A DNA stretch of 64,000 nt from Vibrio sp. 10N (GCF_036245475.1 NZ_BTPM01000002.1:186001-250000), one strand, 5' to 3'. Shown: positions 1-8,718, counted from the stretch's first letter. The notes: generated from the letters alone by a model not told the origin. A program made the numbers and translations.

Positions 1-275
1 TCTAACACCAATACTCGCGCAGTAGCAGACTGTGCGCCCGGCTTTTCAGCGTGACCAAAACTCGGTCCGGCGAGTGCGATGATAACGGCGAGTAGCCAGG
101 GTGATAGCCAATAGGCATTGCTACGATTGTGGCTACTTTGTCCTAGCACTTTGGCAAGATGCTCTGCAACGATCCCCGATGAGCGCTTACTGGAGAAAAC
201 CCAAATGAGCGCACCAAAAGTGGGTAAAATAAGCCAAAGCATCTGTGGATAGAGAAATTGAAAGTTAGACATCAT
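1..275 (-). CDS. VWA-operon membrane protein (BatA/BatB-like), partial
   Basis: Only the first ~91 codons are inside the window; the gene runs off the left edge. The reading begins MMSNFQFLYPQML and shows one membrane segment (LWLILPTFGALIWVF), a basic stretch, and a second hydrophobic segment (WLLAVIIALAGPSF), then enters a beta strand ending ARVLVL. This matches the N-terminus of aerotolerance-type (Bat) von Willebrand factor A proteins, where the next residues normally form the MIDAS DxSxS, lying beyond the edge. Its ATG lies inside the end of the preceding VWA gene (11-bp overlap), so the two are translationally coupled. It is the fifth gene of the MoxR operon. A VWA-TPR architecture is possible but cannot be seen. 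Confidence 0.75.
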   Translation of the reverse strand, partial: MMSNFQFLYPQMLWLILPTFGALIWVFSSKRSSGIVAEHLAKVLGQSSHNRSNAYWLSPWLLAVIIALAGPSFGHAEKPGAQSATARVLVL

Positions 276-1233
276 TCCTCCTGATTAGGGCGATAAGCAC
301 GATACAAATCAGTCCAATAGTAGCGGGCAGTGGAAACCATTCAGTGCGAGGTCGCCAAGACTGTGTCGCTTTTTGAATCGGTTGCAACGCATTAATCGTA
401 TCGTAAATGGTGCTAAGCTCTTTGGCATCACGTGCGCGGAAGTACTGGCCTCCGGTGAGTTTTGCGATATCTATCAGCGTCTTTTCATCCAAGTCTTCGG
501 CTGTATTGACGGTTCGTGTCATGAAAAACTCACGCACTTGCATTTCGCCTGCACCAATACCCACGGTGTAGATGGTTGTGTTGCTGCGTTTTGCAATTTC
601 TGCTGCTTGTATGGGATCGAGTACGCCAGCGTTATTGCTGCCATCGCTGAGTAGGATCATCACTCTTTGTGGTGCATCACCGTCAATGAACGTTTTTGTT
701 GCCAGTCCAATCCCGTCCCCAATCGCGGTTTGGGTACCAATCAATTTGAGCACGGTTTGATTCAGCTGGGTCTGTATCGCTTTTCGGTCGAAAGTGAGAG
801 GGGTCTGCAGGTAAGCATGGTCAGCAAAATAGACCAGCCCTAAACGGTCCCCTTCACGACGCTCAACGAAATCAGATACCACACGCTTTACTGTTGAAAG
901 GCGATCTTCGTAATCACCATCATGCAGCATGTCTTCTCGTGACATTGAATAGGATAAATCGATGACTAACATCATATCGCGGTGCTTAGGGTAGACCGTG
1001 ATGGGTTCATCAAACCACACGGGTCTTGCACTCGCAGTCACTAATGCGAGCCAACCGACAACCGCAAGCACTTTGGATAGTAGCTCACGTTGATTTGCAC
1101 GGGAGCTGATGCCGTCCATATGCGGCAAGGTCACTTGCACACTTTTTGATGGAGCAGAGCAGAGACGATAGACAATTATAGGCAGTGGTACGGTAAGAAA
1201 CATCCACCACCATTCAAAGGCTAATCCGGTCAT
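265..1233 (-). CDS. VWA domain-containing protein (BatA-like)
   Basis: A 322-residue inner-membrane protein: two N-terminal hydrophobic segments (WWWMFLTVPLPIIVY; VLAVVGWLALVTA), a VWA domain from about residue 85 to 270 with an intact MIDAS motif DLSYS (residues 92-96), and a C-terminal membrane segment (PATIGLICIVLIALI). The VWA fold binds Mg2+ and partner proteins and works with MoxR-type ATPases; the substrate here is unknown. ATG at 1233 is chosen because it forms an ATGA overlap with the stop of the upstream gene and has GGAAAG a few bases before it; the longer reading from 1245 would use TTG. Fourth gene of the operon. Confidence 0.85.
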   Translation of the reverse strand: MTGLAFEWWWMFLTVPLPIIVYRLCSAPSKSVQVTLPHMDGISSRANQRELLSKVLAVVGWLALVTASARPVWFDEPITVYPKHRDMMLVIDLSYSMSREDMLHDGDYEDRLSTVKRVVSDFVERREGDRLGLVYFADHAYLQTPLTFDRKAIQTQLNQTVLKLIGTQTAIGDGIGLATKTFIDGDAPQRVMILLSDGSNNAGVLDPIQAAEIAKRSNTTIYTVGIGAGEMQVREFFMTRTVNTAEDLDEKTLIDIAKLTGGQYFRARDAKELSTIYDTINALQPIQKATQSWRPRTEWFPLPATIGLICIVLIALIRRNDV

Positions 1234-1721
1234 GACTCTTTCCAATTTCTAAATTTACGTTTTGGCGGCAGGGCATGCTGTACCCAGTGAAGACAATCAC
1301 TGACTAGGGCTTGATCGGTCTGATTATGGTTTACGCCGCTGGAGTAGAGAACTTGCTGCCACTGCTGATGATTAGCGACGAAACGTGGGCTCTCAAGCTG
1401 CGAGTCAAGAAATACTAACCAAGACTCGCCAGTGAGCTTAGCGATGTCTTGACGAGGGAAATAGCTAAGTGCTGCTTGTCTTACGATTTCTAGCGCAGAT
1501 GAAGGGCTGGATTGAAGGTTAGCTTCGAGAAGTTTAATGGCAGCAATTTTAGCTCGCGCTCTCTTTTTATAGTAACGAGCTCCCCATACTAAAAGCAAAA
1601 TCGTGATGAGGACAGTCACGAGTATCGCCCAATAGCCCCAAGGAAGTGGCCACAATCCTGGTTCTTCAGGCAGATGTAAGGGCTTTAAAGGAAGCGGATG
1701 AGTTTGCGTTGATGCATTCAT
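1230..1721 (-). CDS. DUF4381 domain-containing membrane protein
   Basis: A 163-residue protein with a proline-rich N-terminal tail (LPEEPGLWPLPWGYW), one membrane helix (WAILVTVLITILLLVWGARYY, about residues 30-50), a basic stop-transfer region (KKRARAKIAA) and a soluble C-terminal part with the motif LTGESWLVFLDSQ. This is the usual pattern of DUF4381, which sits between the DUF58 and VWA genes in MoxR-VWA clusters. Its stop overlaps the next start (ATGA), and it begins 11 bp after the DUF58 gene. Exact function is unknown; it is probably a membrane component of the MoxR/VWA assembly or maturation machinery. Confidence 0.8.
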   Translation of the reverse strand: MNASTQTHPLPLKPLHLPEEPGLWPLPWGYWAILVTVLITILLLVWGARYYKKRARAKIAAIKLLEANLQSSPSSALEIVRQAALSYFPRQDIAKLTGESWLVFLDSQLESPRFVANHQQWQQVLYSSGVNHNQTDQALVSDCLHWVQHALPPKRKFRNWKES

Positions 1722-1732
1722 AATGGATTGTA

Positions 1733-2737
1733 CTAATTGAATCGAATGAGTTGAGAGAGTAGTGGCGTACCACTAGAGATGAGCGATAAAGCAATACCGC
1801 TTTGAGACAAATGGGTAGCCAGTTGCTGATTTTGCGCCTCAAAGGCGTCAGCAATATGACGTTTGACACCAGCACTCGAGAAATCGAGTGACAGCTCTTT
1901 GTTTTTTCCTATTACTTTTTGAGAACCACGTGCGTTTGTTCGCCCGGTTTCAATGGGGTCAAAGATTTGTACCGCACGCACTCGGTTGTGTTGCGTTAAT
2001 CGAGCCATCGCTTGTAACTGCGCAGTGTTAAACTGTGAAAAATCACTGATGACGATCACCTCACTGCCTTTTTTACACAGATTCGCAAGCGCGTTGAATG
2101 GGTCTGCGAGCGGAGTTGTCTGCGATGGGTGAGGCTGTGCCAAAAAGCGGTTGTGCTGTTCACACAACTGGCTAAGTAGGCGCATGACTGATGTGCGAGC
2201 GCTAGATGGCTTGATCTCTATCAGCTCGGTACCGACACGGATCACCGCACCTACGCGGTCTTTGCTGTTTAAAGCAACAAATGCCAGCAGTGCTGCCAAG
2301 TGACACTGCTGGACAGACTTGAGTAGCAGCTTAGTGCCAGTGAGCATGCTTGAAGTAAGGTCGATAAACAATACCACTGGGCGTTCGCGCTCTTCGGTGA
2401 ACAATTTGGTGTGCACTTTGCCAGTACGGGCCGTGACGCGCCAATCGATTTGACGAACGTCATCTCCAGCTTGATATTGTCTAACCTCAGAAAACGTCAT
2501 GCCGCGTCCTTTGCGAGGACTGGCATGGGCACCATTGAGCTGTGACCAAATACTTTTAGCAGGAGGCTGCCACCGTTGACTATGAGTTTGATAAAAACAC
2601 AGCTCCTCCACCGACACTGTGACGCCATTTGTCGACTGAGGCAACTTGCCAGTGGCAGTAAGCTGTTGCAACGAATCACTGGGAGAACGCTCGGTTGAAA
2701 GTGCACGCGTCAGTGCAGATGTAATGCGGCTTAACAT
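1733..2737 (-). CDS. DUF58 domain-containing protein
   Basis: A 334-residue protein with no membrane segment. The DUF58 signature is clear: GMTFSEVRQYQAGDDVRQID followed by WRVTARTGKVHTKLF, then a VWA-like core starting VVLFIDLTSSM, whose D-L-T-S-S resembles a MIDAS. DUF58 proteins follow MoxR ATPases almost invariably and are thought to act as adaptors. ATG at 2737 lies 34 bp after the MoxR gene, with only 11 bp to the DUF4381 gene on the other side, so this is one operon. A 'two-genes-in-two-operons' reading is unlikely because no terminator is visible between them. Confidence 0.88.
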   Translation of the reverse strand: MLSRITSALTRALSTERSPSDSLQQLTATGKLPQSTNGVTVSVEELCFYQTHSQRWQPPAKSIWSQLNGAHASPRKGRGMTFSEVRQYQAGDDVRQIDWRVTARTGKVHTKLFTEERERPVVLFIDLTSSMLTGTKLLLKSVQQCHLAALLAFVALNSKDRVGAVIRVGTELIEIKPSSARTSVMRLLSQLCEQHNRFLAQPHPSQTTPLADPFNALANLCKKGSEVIVISDFSQFNTAQLQAMARLTQHNRVRAVQIFDPIETGRTNARGSQKVIGKNKELSLDFSSAGVKRHIADAFEAQNQQLATHLSQSGIALSLISSGTPLLSQLIRFN

Positions 2738-2771
2738 AATGCGTTCCCATTATCATTGAGCAGTTTAACCA

Positions 2772-3728
2772 TTATGCGGACGCTACCGTATTGAGCAGCT
2801 CTTCAATCACGCGATTTCCGTTCACTCCTTCTGCCTGTGCTTGGTAGGTGAGCAGCAAGCGGTGACGCAGAACGGGATAAATTACTTGATGAACATCTTC
2901 TGGGCTCACAAAATCGCGGCCAGCAAGCCAAGCGTGAGCACGAGCGGCTCGGTCCAGCGCAATCGTGGCTCGTGGACTCACGCCCATTTCAATCCAGTTG
3001 GTCAGCTTGGAGCTGTATGCCTCTGGCTGACGTGTTGCCATCACCAGACGCACAATATAACGCTCAATGGTGTCGGCCATGTGTATAGATAATACTTCCT
3101 GACGAGCTTTAAAGATGGTCTCTTGACTGATCTTGCCTTCAAACTGATGCACTTCCCCCTGAGCCTCACCTCGATTCAGCCTTAAGATGGCAAGTTCGCT
3201 CTCTTCGCTTGGATAGGCCACCTCTAGGTGGAGTAAAAAGCGATCGAGTTGCGCTTCTGGAAGCGGGTAGGTGCCTTCTTGCTCGATTGGATTTTGTGTT
3301 GCCATCACCAAAAATAGCTCCGGAAGCGTGTAGGTGGTTTGCCCGACACTGATTTGCTTCTCTGCCATGGCTTCTAGCATTGCTGCTTGTACTTTAGCTG
3401 GCGCCCGGTTGACCTCATCGGCGAGGATCAGTGAATGGAAGATAGGGCCAGGCTTAAATTGAAACTCGCCGGTTTCCGGACGGTAGATATCGGTACCAGT
3501 GAGATCGGAAGGCAACAGATCCGGTGTAAACTGGACGCGATGAAAGCTTCCCTCAAGACAATCTGCCAATGATTTTACAGCACGTGTCTTCGCAAGCCCT
3601 GGAGGGCCTTCCACCAAAATATGGCCATCGGCGAGTAGGGCGATAAGCAATTGAGTGACTAGGTTGTCTTGACCAATAACTTGGGATTGCAAGTAACGTT
3701 GTAGTTGTTGGAAAGACTGTGCTGGCAT
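2772..3728 (-). CDS. MoxR family AAA+ ATPase
   Basis: A 318-residue ATPase with Walker A GPPGLAKT (residues 41-48), Walker B LILADE (100-105) followed by VNRAPAKVQAAMLEAM, and sensor 1 in LVMATQNPIEQEGTYPLPEA. These are the defining MoxR features. MoxR ATPases act as chaperone-like remodellers for VWA partners, here encoded by the downstream genes. First gene of the minus-strand operon; its promoter must lie in 3729-3940, which also serves the divergent small gene. Length is normal for the family and nothing looks damaged. Confidence 0.92.
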   Translation of the reverse strand: MPAQSFQQLQRYLQSQVIGQDNLVTQLLIALLADGHILVEGPPGLAKTRAVKSLADCLEGSFHRVQFTPDLLPSDLTGTDIYRPETGEFQFKPGPIFHSLILADEVNRAPAKVQAAMLEAMAEKQISVGQTTYTLPELFLVMATQNPIEQEGTYPLPEAQLDRFLLHLEVAYPSEESELAILRLNRGEAQGEVHQFEGKISQETIFKARQEVLSIHMADTIERYIVRLVMATRQPEAYSSKLTNWIEMGVSPRATIALDRAARAHAWLAGRDFVSPEDVHQVIYPVLRHRLLLTYQAQAEGVNGNRVIEELLNTVASA

Positions 3729-3905
3729 GATGAAAATTCCTTATTACGAGTATAAGAACATAGAGAAGTTGAAGAGCGAAAAGTTCCGAACTCTAGGTCA
3801 TTGTTTTGTAAATATATAACTTTGGGTAGTTTAATCAAAACTTCAATAGCAAAACGATGAGAAAGCAAACAGTTGCGTAGTGCGTTCCACGCAATGTTGG
3901 TACCG

Positions 3906-3921
3906 ACTCGTTAAAACGAGT
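3906..3921. promoter_or_regulatory. Short perfect dyad in the moxR / small-gene divergent gap
   Basis: ACTCGTT-AA-AACGAGT lies 41 bp before the ATG of the small plus-strand gene and about 180 bp from the moxR start. Size and symmetry fit a repressor operator; no regulator can be assigned. Confidence 0.3.
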
Positions 3922-3962
3922 ACAATCGCCACAGTTTACAAGTATTGATGAGGTTAATCATT

Positions 3963-4163
3963 ATGAGCGATTTTGAGAAAGAGCTAGAGCAAATGGCTTC
4001 TCAAGTAGAGTCTGAGCCAGAGGTAGCATTGCCATCCATTGAAGAGCAGCGCGAAATTGCCGCAGAGCTAAAACGACTAGAGGCAGAAGGCAAGCTGACG
4101 CCAGAAGTACTTGAGCAGTACTTTGGTAAGTTTAATAAAGATAACCAGACACCTATTCACTAG
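3963..4163 (+). CDS. Small acidic hypothetical protein
   Basis: Sixty-six residues, strongly charged and helical (SDFEKELEQMASQVE, EQREIAAELKRLEAEGKLTPEVLEQYF), no signal peptide or membrane segment. ATG at 3963 is preferred: GAGG stands 9 bp upstream, whereas the longer reading from 3945 uses TTG and lacks a site. A strong terminator follows 23 bp after the stop, so it is a monocistronic gene. No family is recognised with confidence. The K-L-T-P-E-x-L-E-x-Y ending resembles small helical adaptor proteins, but this is only an impression. Confidence 0.65.
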   Translation: MSDFEKELEQMASQVESEPEVALPSIEEQREIAAELKRLEAEGKLTPEVLEQYFGKFNKDNQTPIH

Positions 4164-4186
4164 GCTTTACTCCCTACTTAAATACC

Positions 4187-4217
4187 CCTCGTGATAGTGA
4201 GTTGTCACGAGGTTTTT
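4187..4217 (+). terminator. Rho-independent terminator
   Basis: CCTCGTGA (4187-4194) pairs with TCACGAGG (4205-4212), followed by TTTTT. It ends the small acidic gene. Confidence 0.85.
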
Positions 4218-4761
4218 ATAGCCTGTCACAGCTTCCTTTTCTTTTAAGTTTATTTTAACTATTACTGGGTTAATTTTAACTATCCAATGTCTACACCGCC
4301 AACGTAGACTACGAATGTGATTCGTGCGTTATATGAATCTGATAAATACAATTTGAAGTGTTTAATAAATCATTATTAGTAACTGAGAGGATTGCTCATA
4401 ATCCAAGTGGTTATCTACATAAATTGAGATATCGCAAACTAGTTTAGGTATTTTGTGAGTAAAGCATGAACGATGGTTTAAAAAACTAATCGCATATCTA
4501 CTCATACGGGATAGTAAGCGCTGACGGCTAACCCCTTAGCCACTAAGACAAAAATCACAATGATTGCTGGAGTATTCAAAGATTGCACGTTGATGGAAAT
4601 GTGTAATCTTAAAGCATTCTCATTAGTGAGAATACTCTCTAACTATTGGAATGGATGGCGTTATATTGCGTTTCTTGTGGTTTGTGGAAGTCACGTGTTT
4701 TAAATCCTCTGTTATACTTTCAGTCAAGGTGCGTAGATGAGTTTCATACAAGGAGTTAGAC
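4218..4761. other. Long AT-rich leader upstream of the VpsT-like gene
   Basis: No ORF with coding character is visible on either strand. It holds a GGCTAA-CCCC-TTAGCC hairpin (4526-4541) and AT-rich tracts. Long upstream regions are typical of CsgD/VpsT-type regulators, which integrate several inputs. No protein-binding site can be assigned from sequence alone. Confidence 0.4.
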
Positions 4762-5442
4762 ATGCCTGACGATAAGGACATCACCCACCATGCTATCTTG
4801 CTTGCGGGTAATAGCCTGCAATCTAACTTACTCAAGGACTCAATTGAGCAAAAAGTAGCGCTTGAAATTCGCTTAGTGTCACCAGAAACACTTTACAGAA
4901 ATCGTGATGAGACGCTAGGTAGCGATACTGACTACATTATTATTGACTATGCCACGATAGGAAGTAGCAATGCGTCTAAGTATCTTGAGGTCATCGAAGG
5001 AGTGGAAAACTATACGCAAGAGATATTGCTTAATGCACCAACAAACCTAGCTCACGCTGAAATGTTGAAGTGGCAAAATTTAGTAGGTGTATTTTATGAT
5101 ACAGACACTATTGAAACTTTAGTGTCTGGTTTTGGCCGAATCCTAGCGGGTGAGCTTTGGATGAGCCGTAAGCTTGTTTACGAGTATGTTCATTTCTATC
5201 GTCGTCGTCAGTGTGCGAAAACCAGCCCTTACTACACTCGTCTTACGAAGCGTGAACAGCAGATTATTAAATTACTCGGTGATGGTGCATCAAACGTGGA
5301 GATAGCTGAGGCGCTGTTTGTGAGTGAAAACACCGTGAAAGCGCATTTACATAATGCTTTCAAGAAAATTAAGGTAAAGAACCGACTGCAAGCCCTGTTG
5401 TGGGTTAAAAACAATGTGGCATCGAGTGAGTTTGTGCAGTAG
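4762..5442 (+). CDS. LuxR-family transcriptional regulator, VpsT/CsgD-like
   Basis: 226 residues: a degenerate receiver domain (about 10-125) lacking a canonical acidic phosphorylation pocket, then a C-terminal LuxR HTH (about 160-220; LTKREQQIIKLLGDGASNVE, EALFVSENTVKAHLHNAFKK). Residues 133-136 read WMSR, matching the W[FLM][TS]R motif by which V. cholerae VpsT binds cyclic di-GMP (Trp at 131 there). The protein therefore probably activates biofilm matrix or repress motility genes in response to c-di-GMP. AGGAG lies 6 bp before the ATG. Several paralogues exist in vibrios (VpsT, CpsS, CpsQ, BrpT), so no gene name is given. Confidence 0.85.
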   Translation: MPDDKDITHHAILLAGNSLQSNLLKDSIEQKVALEIRLVSPETLYRNRDETLGSDTDYIIIDYATIGSSNASKYLEVIEGVENYTQEILLNAPTNLAHAEMLKWQNLVGVFYDTDTIETLVSGFGRILAGELWMSRKLVYEYVHFYRRRQCAKTSPYYTRLTKREQQIIKLLGDGASNVEIAEALFVSENTVKAHLHNAFKKIKVKNRLQALLWVKNNVASSEFVQ

Positions 5443-5469
5443 CGTATTTTTTTTGTAGGTAGAGTTAGG

Positions 5470-5498
5470 GCGTCATTTTTTTGAAATGGCGCTTTTTT
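5470..5498 (+). terminator. Rho-independent terminator
   Basis: GCGTCATTT (5470-5478) pairs, with one G-U, with AAATGGCGC (5484-5492), followed by TTTTTT. It ends the LuxR-type gene. Confidence 0.8.
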
Positions 5499-5504
5499 GT
5501 ATTG

Positions 5505-5560
5505 GTTTTTTGGTTCTTGGTGTTAGGTCCTTGGCCCTAGGAGTTCGGGCTCATATGAGC
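5505..5560. repeat. TTGGTYCTTGG-type degenerate tract
   Basis: A run of TTGGTTCTTGG / TTAGGTCCTTGG / CCCTAGGAG units just after a terminator. A closely similar tract (TTGGTCCTTGGTCCTTGG) follows the glucosidase gene at about 17212-17245. These look like the same non-coding, post-terminator repeat family. Confidence 0.45.
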
Positions 5561-5643
5561 GCTCTAAAGGTCTATTGAGGTTTGAGAGCTTGGGAAAAGT
5601 ATTTTGTCGACTTATTGTAAAGTTGAAAATAGGGTTACCAAGG

Positions 5644-6697
5644 GGCTTTGTTGCGTAATTCGATGGAACTAAATCAGGAAGTTACGATCTGATCGGCTAA
5701 GTCAGCTAATCTTCGTAGCCTTATGCCGAAACCTCGTTATAAAACAACTAACTGGAAACAGCACAACAAAGCCCTAGTCAACCGCGGCTCACTTACATTC
5801 TGGATTGATGAAGAGACCATAAGAGAGTGGAAGCAAAGTAAACAGAATAAGCGAGGTAGGCCTCGTCGATTCAGCGACTTAGCCATTACGACAGCACTAA
5901 TGGTAAAACGCGTTTTCTCTATGCCATTGAGAGCGTTGCAAGGTTTTCTAGACTCCGTATTTAAGCTGGCTAAGATACCGCTTGATTGTCCACATTACAC
6001 TTGTATAAGCCGTCGAGCTAAAGACGTTGAGGTTTCATTTAAAACCAAAACCAGAGGTGTGATACAGCATCTGGCCATCGACGCTACTGGTCTTAAAGTT
6101 TATGGCGAAGGTGAATGGAAGGTCAAAAAGCATGGTACTGAAGGGAAGCGCAGAGTCTGGCGTAAGCTACATTTAGCAGTAGATACTAGCACTCACGAAA
6201 TAGTTGCAGCAGAGCTGAGTTTATCTAACGTTACCGATGCCGAAGTGCTTCCCAACCTACTCAAGCAGACACGTCGTAAAATCATTGAGATATCAGGTGA
6301 TGGTGCTTATGACACAAGACATTGCCATGATGCAATACGTATAAAGCGAGCGGTTCCACTCATCCCGCCAAGGGAAGGAGCAGCCTTCTGGGAACAAGGA
6401 CATCCTCGCAATCTGGCAGTAGGTTGCCAGAAGCTGTACGGCTCCAACAAGAAGTGGAAAAAGCGGTATGGTTATCATAAGCGCTCGCTATCAGAGACAG
6501 CAATGCATCGAGTGAAACAGTTGTTGGGTGGGAAACTTAGCCTCCGAAATTACAACGTTCAAGTTGGCGAGACTTACGCAATGATTAAAGCGCTGAACAA
6601 GCTTACAGGACTTGGTATGCCTGAAACTCAGTATATTGTCTAAAAGTCGCTCAACTTTGGGCAGCTTCGTTTCTCGTCTGAATTACGCAACAAAGCC
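5644..6697 (+). mobile_element. IS903-like insertion sequence (IS5 family), intact
   Basis: 1054 bp bounded by inverted repeats: GGGCTTTGTTGCGTAATTC at 5643-5661 is perfectly complementary to 6680-6698. The ends resemble IS903 (GGCTTTGTTG...). It carries one transposase gene. IS903-group elements usually make a 9-bp target duplication; the 9 bp on each side (TTACCAAGG and CTATCGAGC) do not match, so the flanks have rearranged or diverged since insertion. Confidence 0.88.
5723..6643 (+). CDS. IS5 family (IS903-group) transposase
   Basis: 306 residues, the normal size for IS903-type transposases. The DDE catalytic residues can be seen in order: Asp in HLAIDATGLKVYG, Asp in EISGDGAYDTR, Glu in RSLSETAMHRVKQ. 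The N-terminal part (KQNKRGRPRRFSDLAITTAL) is the conserved DNA-binding region. Reading frame is intact from ATG 5723, and both inverted repeats are present, so the element may be active. A second, broken copy lies at 33682-34704 with most substitutions silent or conservative, meaning the two diverged well before the second decayed. Confidence 0.92.
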   Translation: MPKPRYKTTNWKQHNKALVNRGSLTFWIDEETIREWKQSKQNKRGRPRRFSDLAITTALMVKRVFSMPLRALQGFLDSVFKLAKIPLDCPHYTCISRRAKDVEVSFKTKTRGVIQHLAIDATGLKVYGEGEWKVKKHGTEGKRRVWRKLHLAVDTSTHEIVAAELSLSNVTDAEVLPNLLKQTRRKIIEISGDGAYDTRHCHDAIRIKRAVPLIPPREGAAFWEQGHPRNLAVGCQKLYGSNKKWKKRYGYHKRSLSETAMHRVKQLLGGKLSLRNYNVQVGETYAMIKALNKLTGLGMPETQYIV

Positions 6698-6769
6698 CTA
6701 TCGAGCTTGAAGATAAGGAAGGAAAAGCGCGATTCATTATAGACGAGCACTGTCGTATAGCAGATAAGA

Positions 6770-6811
6770 AAAATCCTCCCTCTCCGTTAAGAGAGGAAGG
6801 ATTTTCAGCAA
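6770..6811 (-). terminator. malK terminator
   Basis: On the minus strand AAAATCCTTCCTCTC (6805-6791) pairs, with one mismatch, with the complement at 6784-6770, followed by a T-rich run. The stem has AAAA/TTTT flanks and could also stop plus-strand transcription leaving the IS. Confidence 0.75.
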
Positions 6812-6840
6812 GCAAAGGTGCTTAAAAGTGTTAGAGAGGC

Positions 6841-7950
6841 TTATACGCCTGCTTCTTTATATAGGCGGCGGCATGCTTTGCCATCGCTGTGGAATAGGTG
6901 ACAGCGGTGCGCTGGAATACCAATCTCAAACTTATCACCAACTTCAACAGGAAGCGTGTCTGGCTGGCGGTAGATAACGTCAGCATCCGCATCTTCTAGG
7001 TTTAGGTAAACTTGAGTTTCGTTACCTAGTTTCTCAACGATCATCACCTCGCCACCGACCTTCGCATCGCCTTCTTCAGCCGATACCAAGTGCTCTGGGC
7101 GTACACCCATTGACATGCGATCGCCTTTGTTCACTGTCGTGCCGTCAACTGGGATCCAGAATGAATCACCATCAGCAAGCTGAACTTTAACGCGCTCCGC
7201 TTCTGCTTCTTCAATGAACACGCTCATGAAGTTCATCTTAGGTGAACCAATGAAGCCTGCAACGAAGCGGTTATCTGGGTAGTGGTATAGCTCAAGAGGC
7301 TTACCAACCTGTGCAACATAGCCTGCGTCTAGTACAACAATCTTGTCAGCCATGGTCATTGCTTCAACCTGATCGTGCGTTACGTAGATCATGGTGCAGC
7401 CCAGTTGGCGCTGAAGTTTAGTGATTTGCGAACGCATGTTTACACGAAGCGCTGCATCAAGGTTAGATAGCGGTTCATCTAGTAGGAATACGTTTGGCTG
7501 TGAAACCAAAGTACGGCCGATAGCTACACGCTGACGCTGACCACCTGATAGCGCTTTAGGCTGGCGCTCAAGTAGGTGACCAAGCTGTAGAATTTCTGCT
7601 GCGTGCTCAACGCGGCGGTCGATCTCTTTTTTGTCTGCTTTAGCAAGCTTAAGACCAAATGACATGTTGTCATAAAGGTTAAGGTGAGGGTAGAGTGCGT
7701 AAGACTGGAATACCATGCCTACGCCGCGCTTTGATGGTTCAACATCATTCATGCGCTCTTCACCAATATATAAATCACCGGACGTGATGTCTTCTAAACC
7801 TGCGATACAACGTAGTAGAGTTGATTTACCACAACCTGATGGACCAACAAAGACGACGAACTCGCCTTCATTGATTTGCAGATCGACATTCTTGGAGATC
7901 AGTACGTCGCCGTACGCTTTACTAACATTTTTTAACGTGACACTCGCCAT
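6841..7950 (-). CDS. malK: Maltose/maltodextrin ABC transporter ATP-binding protein MalK
   Basis: 369 residues, the normal MalK length. ABC motifs: Walker A GPSGCGKST (36-44), Q-loop VFQSYALYPHL, signature LSGGQ (134-138), Walker B FLLDEP (155-160), H-loop VTHDQ. The C-terminal third (residues ~235-369, MGVRPEHL and following) is the MalK regulatory TOBE-like domain that contacts MalT and EIIA-Glc in enterics. It energises the MalFG channel encoded divergently. It stands alone on the minus strand with its own terminator; maltose genes lamB and malM, often downstream in enterics, are absent here. Confidence 0.96.
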   Translation of the reverse strand: MASVTLKNVSKAYGDVLISKNVDLQINEGEFVVFVGPSGCGKSTLLRCIAGLEDITSGDLYIGEERMNDVEPSKRGVGMVFQSYALYPHLNLYDNMSFGLKLAKADKKEIDRRVEHAAEILQLGHLLERQPKALSGGQRQRVAIGRTLVSQPNVFLLDEPLSNLDAALRVNMRSQITKLQRQLGCTMIYVTHDQVEAMTMADKIVVLDAGYVAQVGKPLELYHYPDNRFVAGFIGSPKMNFMSVFIEEAEAERVKVQLADGDSFWIPVDGTTVNKGDRMSMGVRPEHLVSAEEGDAKVGGEVMIVEKLGNETQVYLNLEDADADVIYRQPDTLPVEVGDKFEIGIPAHRCHLFHSDGKACRRLYKEAGV

Positions 7951-8450
7951 GTAGCTCGTCCTCGATTCATTTTTTCTTTCCGTCGGTCATTATAGAGATA
8001 ATTCGACAGGTAATAATAGTGGGAAATTGGTCAGTGTGTGACTCCAACAACAGGGTTTGGAGCTCTGGGAAACTGCTGCTTATTGATTCTAGGTTTTGGC
8101 GTTCCTTAGTATGTGCAAATAGTCCCAGATGGAAAGAAAAAAGGGTGGCGCTGTACGATTTGGCGCCACCCTCAAAGCCAAGACTCCGCAAGTATCCCCC
8201 GACATAAACTGAAAACCTCCCCCGTAGAATACATTACCACTAGTGCTTCAATTTATGACTACTTCGCGAGCCCGGCGATGAAAACCCAGTATACGTTCCC
8301 TGTAGAAGTTCATTCCGTAAAGAAACTGACAGAGCATTTGCTCTTACTGGTAAAGGGTTCTTACCATCCACTCTTGGATGACTGCAGTTTCCTCTATTCA
8401 CTGTCTCCGTACATCCTCCTGATAAAAATAATTGTGGGGGTAGTAGAAAA

Positions 8451-8473
8451 GGAGGAGGAGGGTGGGGGGGGAG
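8451..8473 (+). promoter_or_regulatory. G-rich tract between malK and malE
   Basis: GGAGGAGGAGGGT followed by eight G residues, then GAGA. Unusual in this moderate-GC genome; it overlaps MalT-like cores and has the G runs needed to form a quadruplex. No function is established. Confidence 0.4.
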
Positions 8474-8516
8474 AATCGGTGTGTGAGATCTTGGTCAAAT
8501 ATTTGTTCCTGATAAT

Positions 8517-8532
8517 AGTGAATTCTGTCACA
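8517..8532. promoter_or_regulatory. CRP-like site upstream of malE
   Basis: AGTGA-ATTCTG-TCACA differs from the CRP consensus TGTGA-N6-TCACA at one position. It lies ~190 bp before malE, as expected for catabolite control of mal genes. Confidence 0.55.
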
Positions 8533-8718
8533 ACAGGAGATTGTTTTGTGATGTTGATCTATAGTCTGGGGCGATTGAGGTCACGGAAATCAACGCTTGT
8601 CGCGAGGGCGTAGAGAGTAGGATGATGATAGCTTGCTGTATTTTTAAGATGATACTCATCGAAACTTGGGAAATCCTCTGGATGAACCTACGATCAAAAC
8701 TATAAAAAGGATATGAAC

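Larger units (their letters stand above)
8376..8685. promoter_or_regulatory. MalT-box-like motifs in the malK-malE gap
   Basis: The enteric MalT box core is GGA(T/G)GA. Matches occur at 8376-8381, 8620-8625 and 8680-8685 (plus strand), at 8451-8459 (overlapping GGAGGA copies), and at 8414-8419 on the minus strand. This density in the malK/malE divergent control region supports MalT activation in both directions. The match is short, so individual sites are uncertain. Confidence 0.5.

Noticed and set aside
8113..8613. 166-codon open frame in the malK-malE gap
   Set aside because: It lies over the control sites, has no ribosome site, and its translation is low-complexity (EEEGGGGES) from the G-rich tract.
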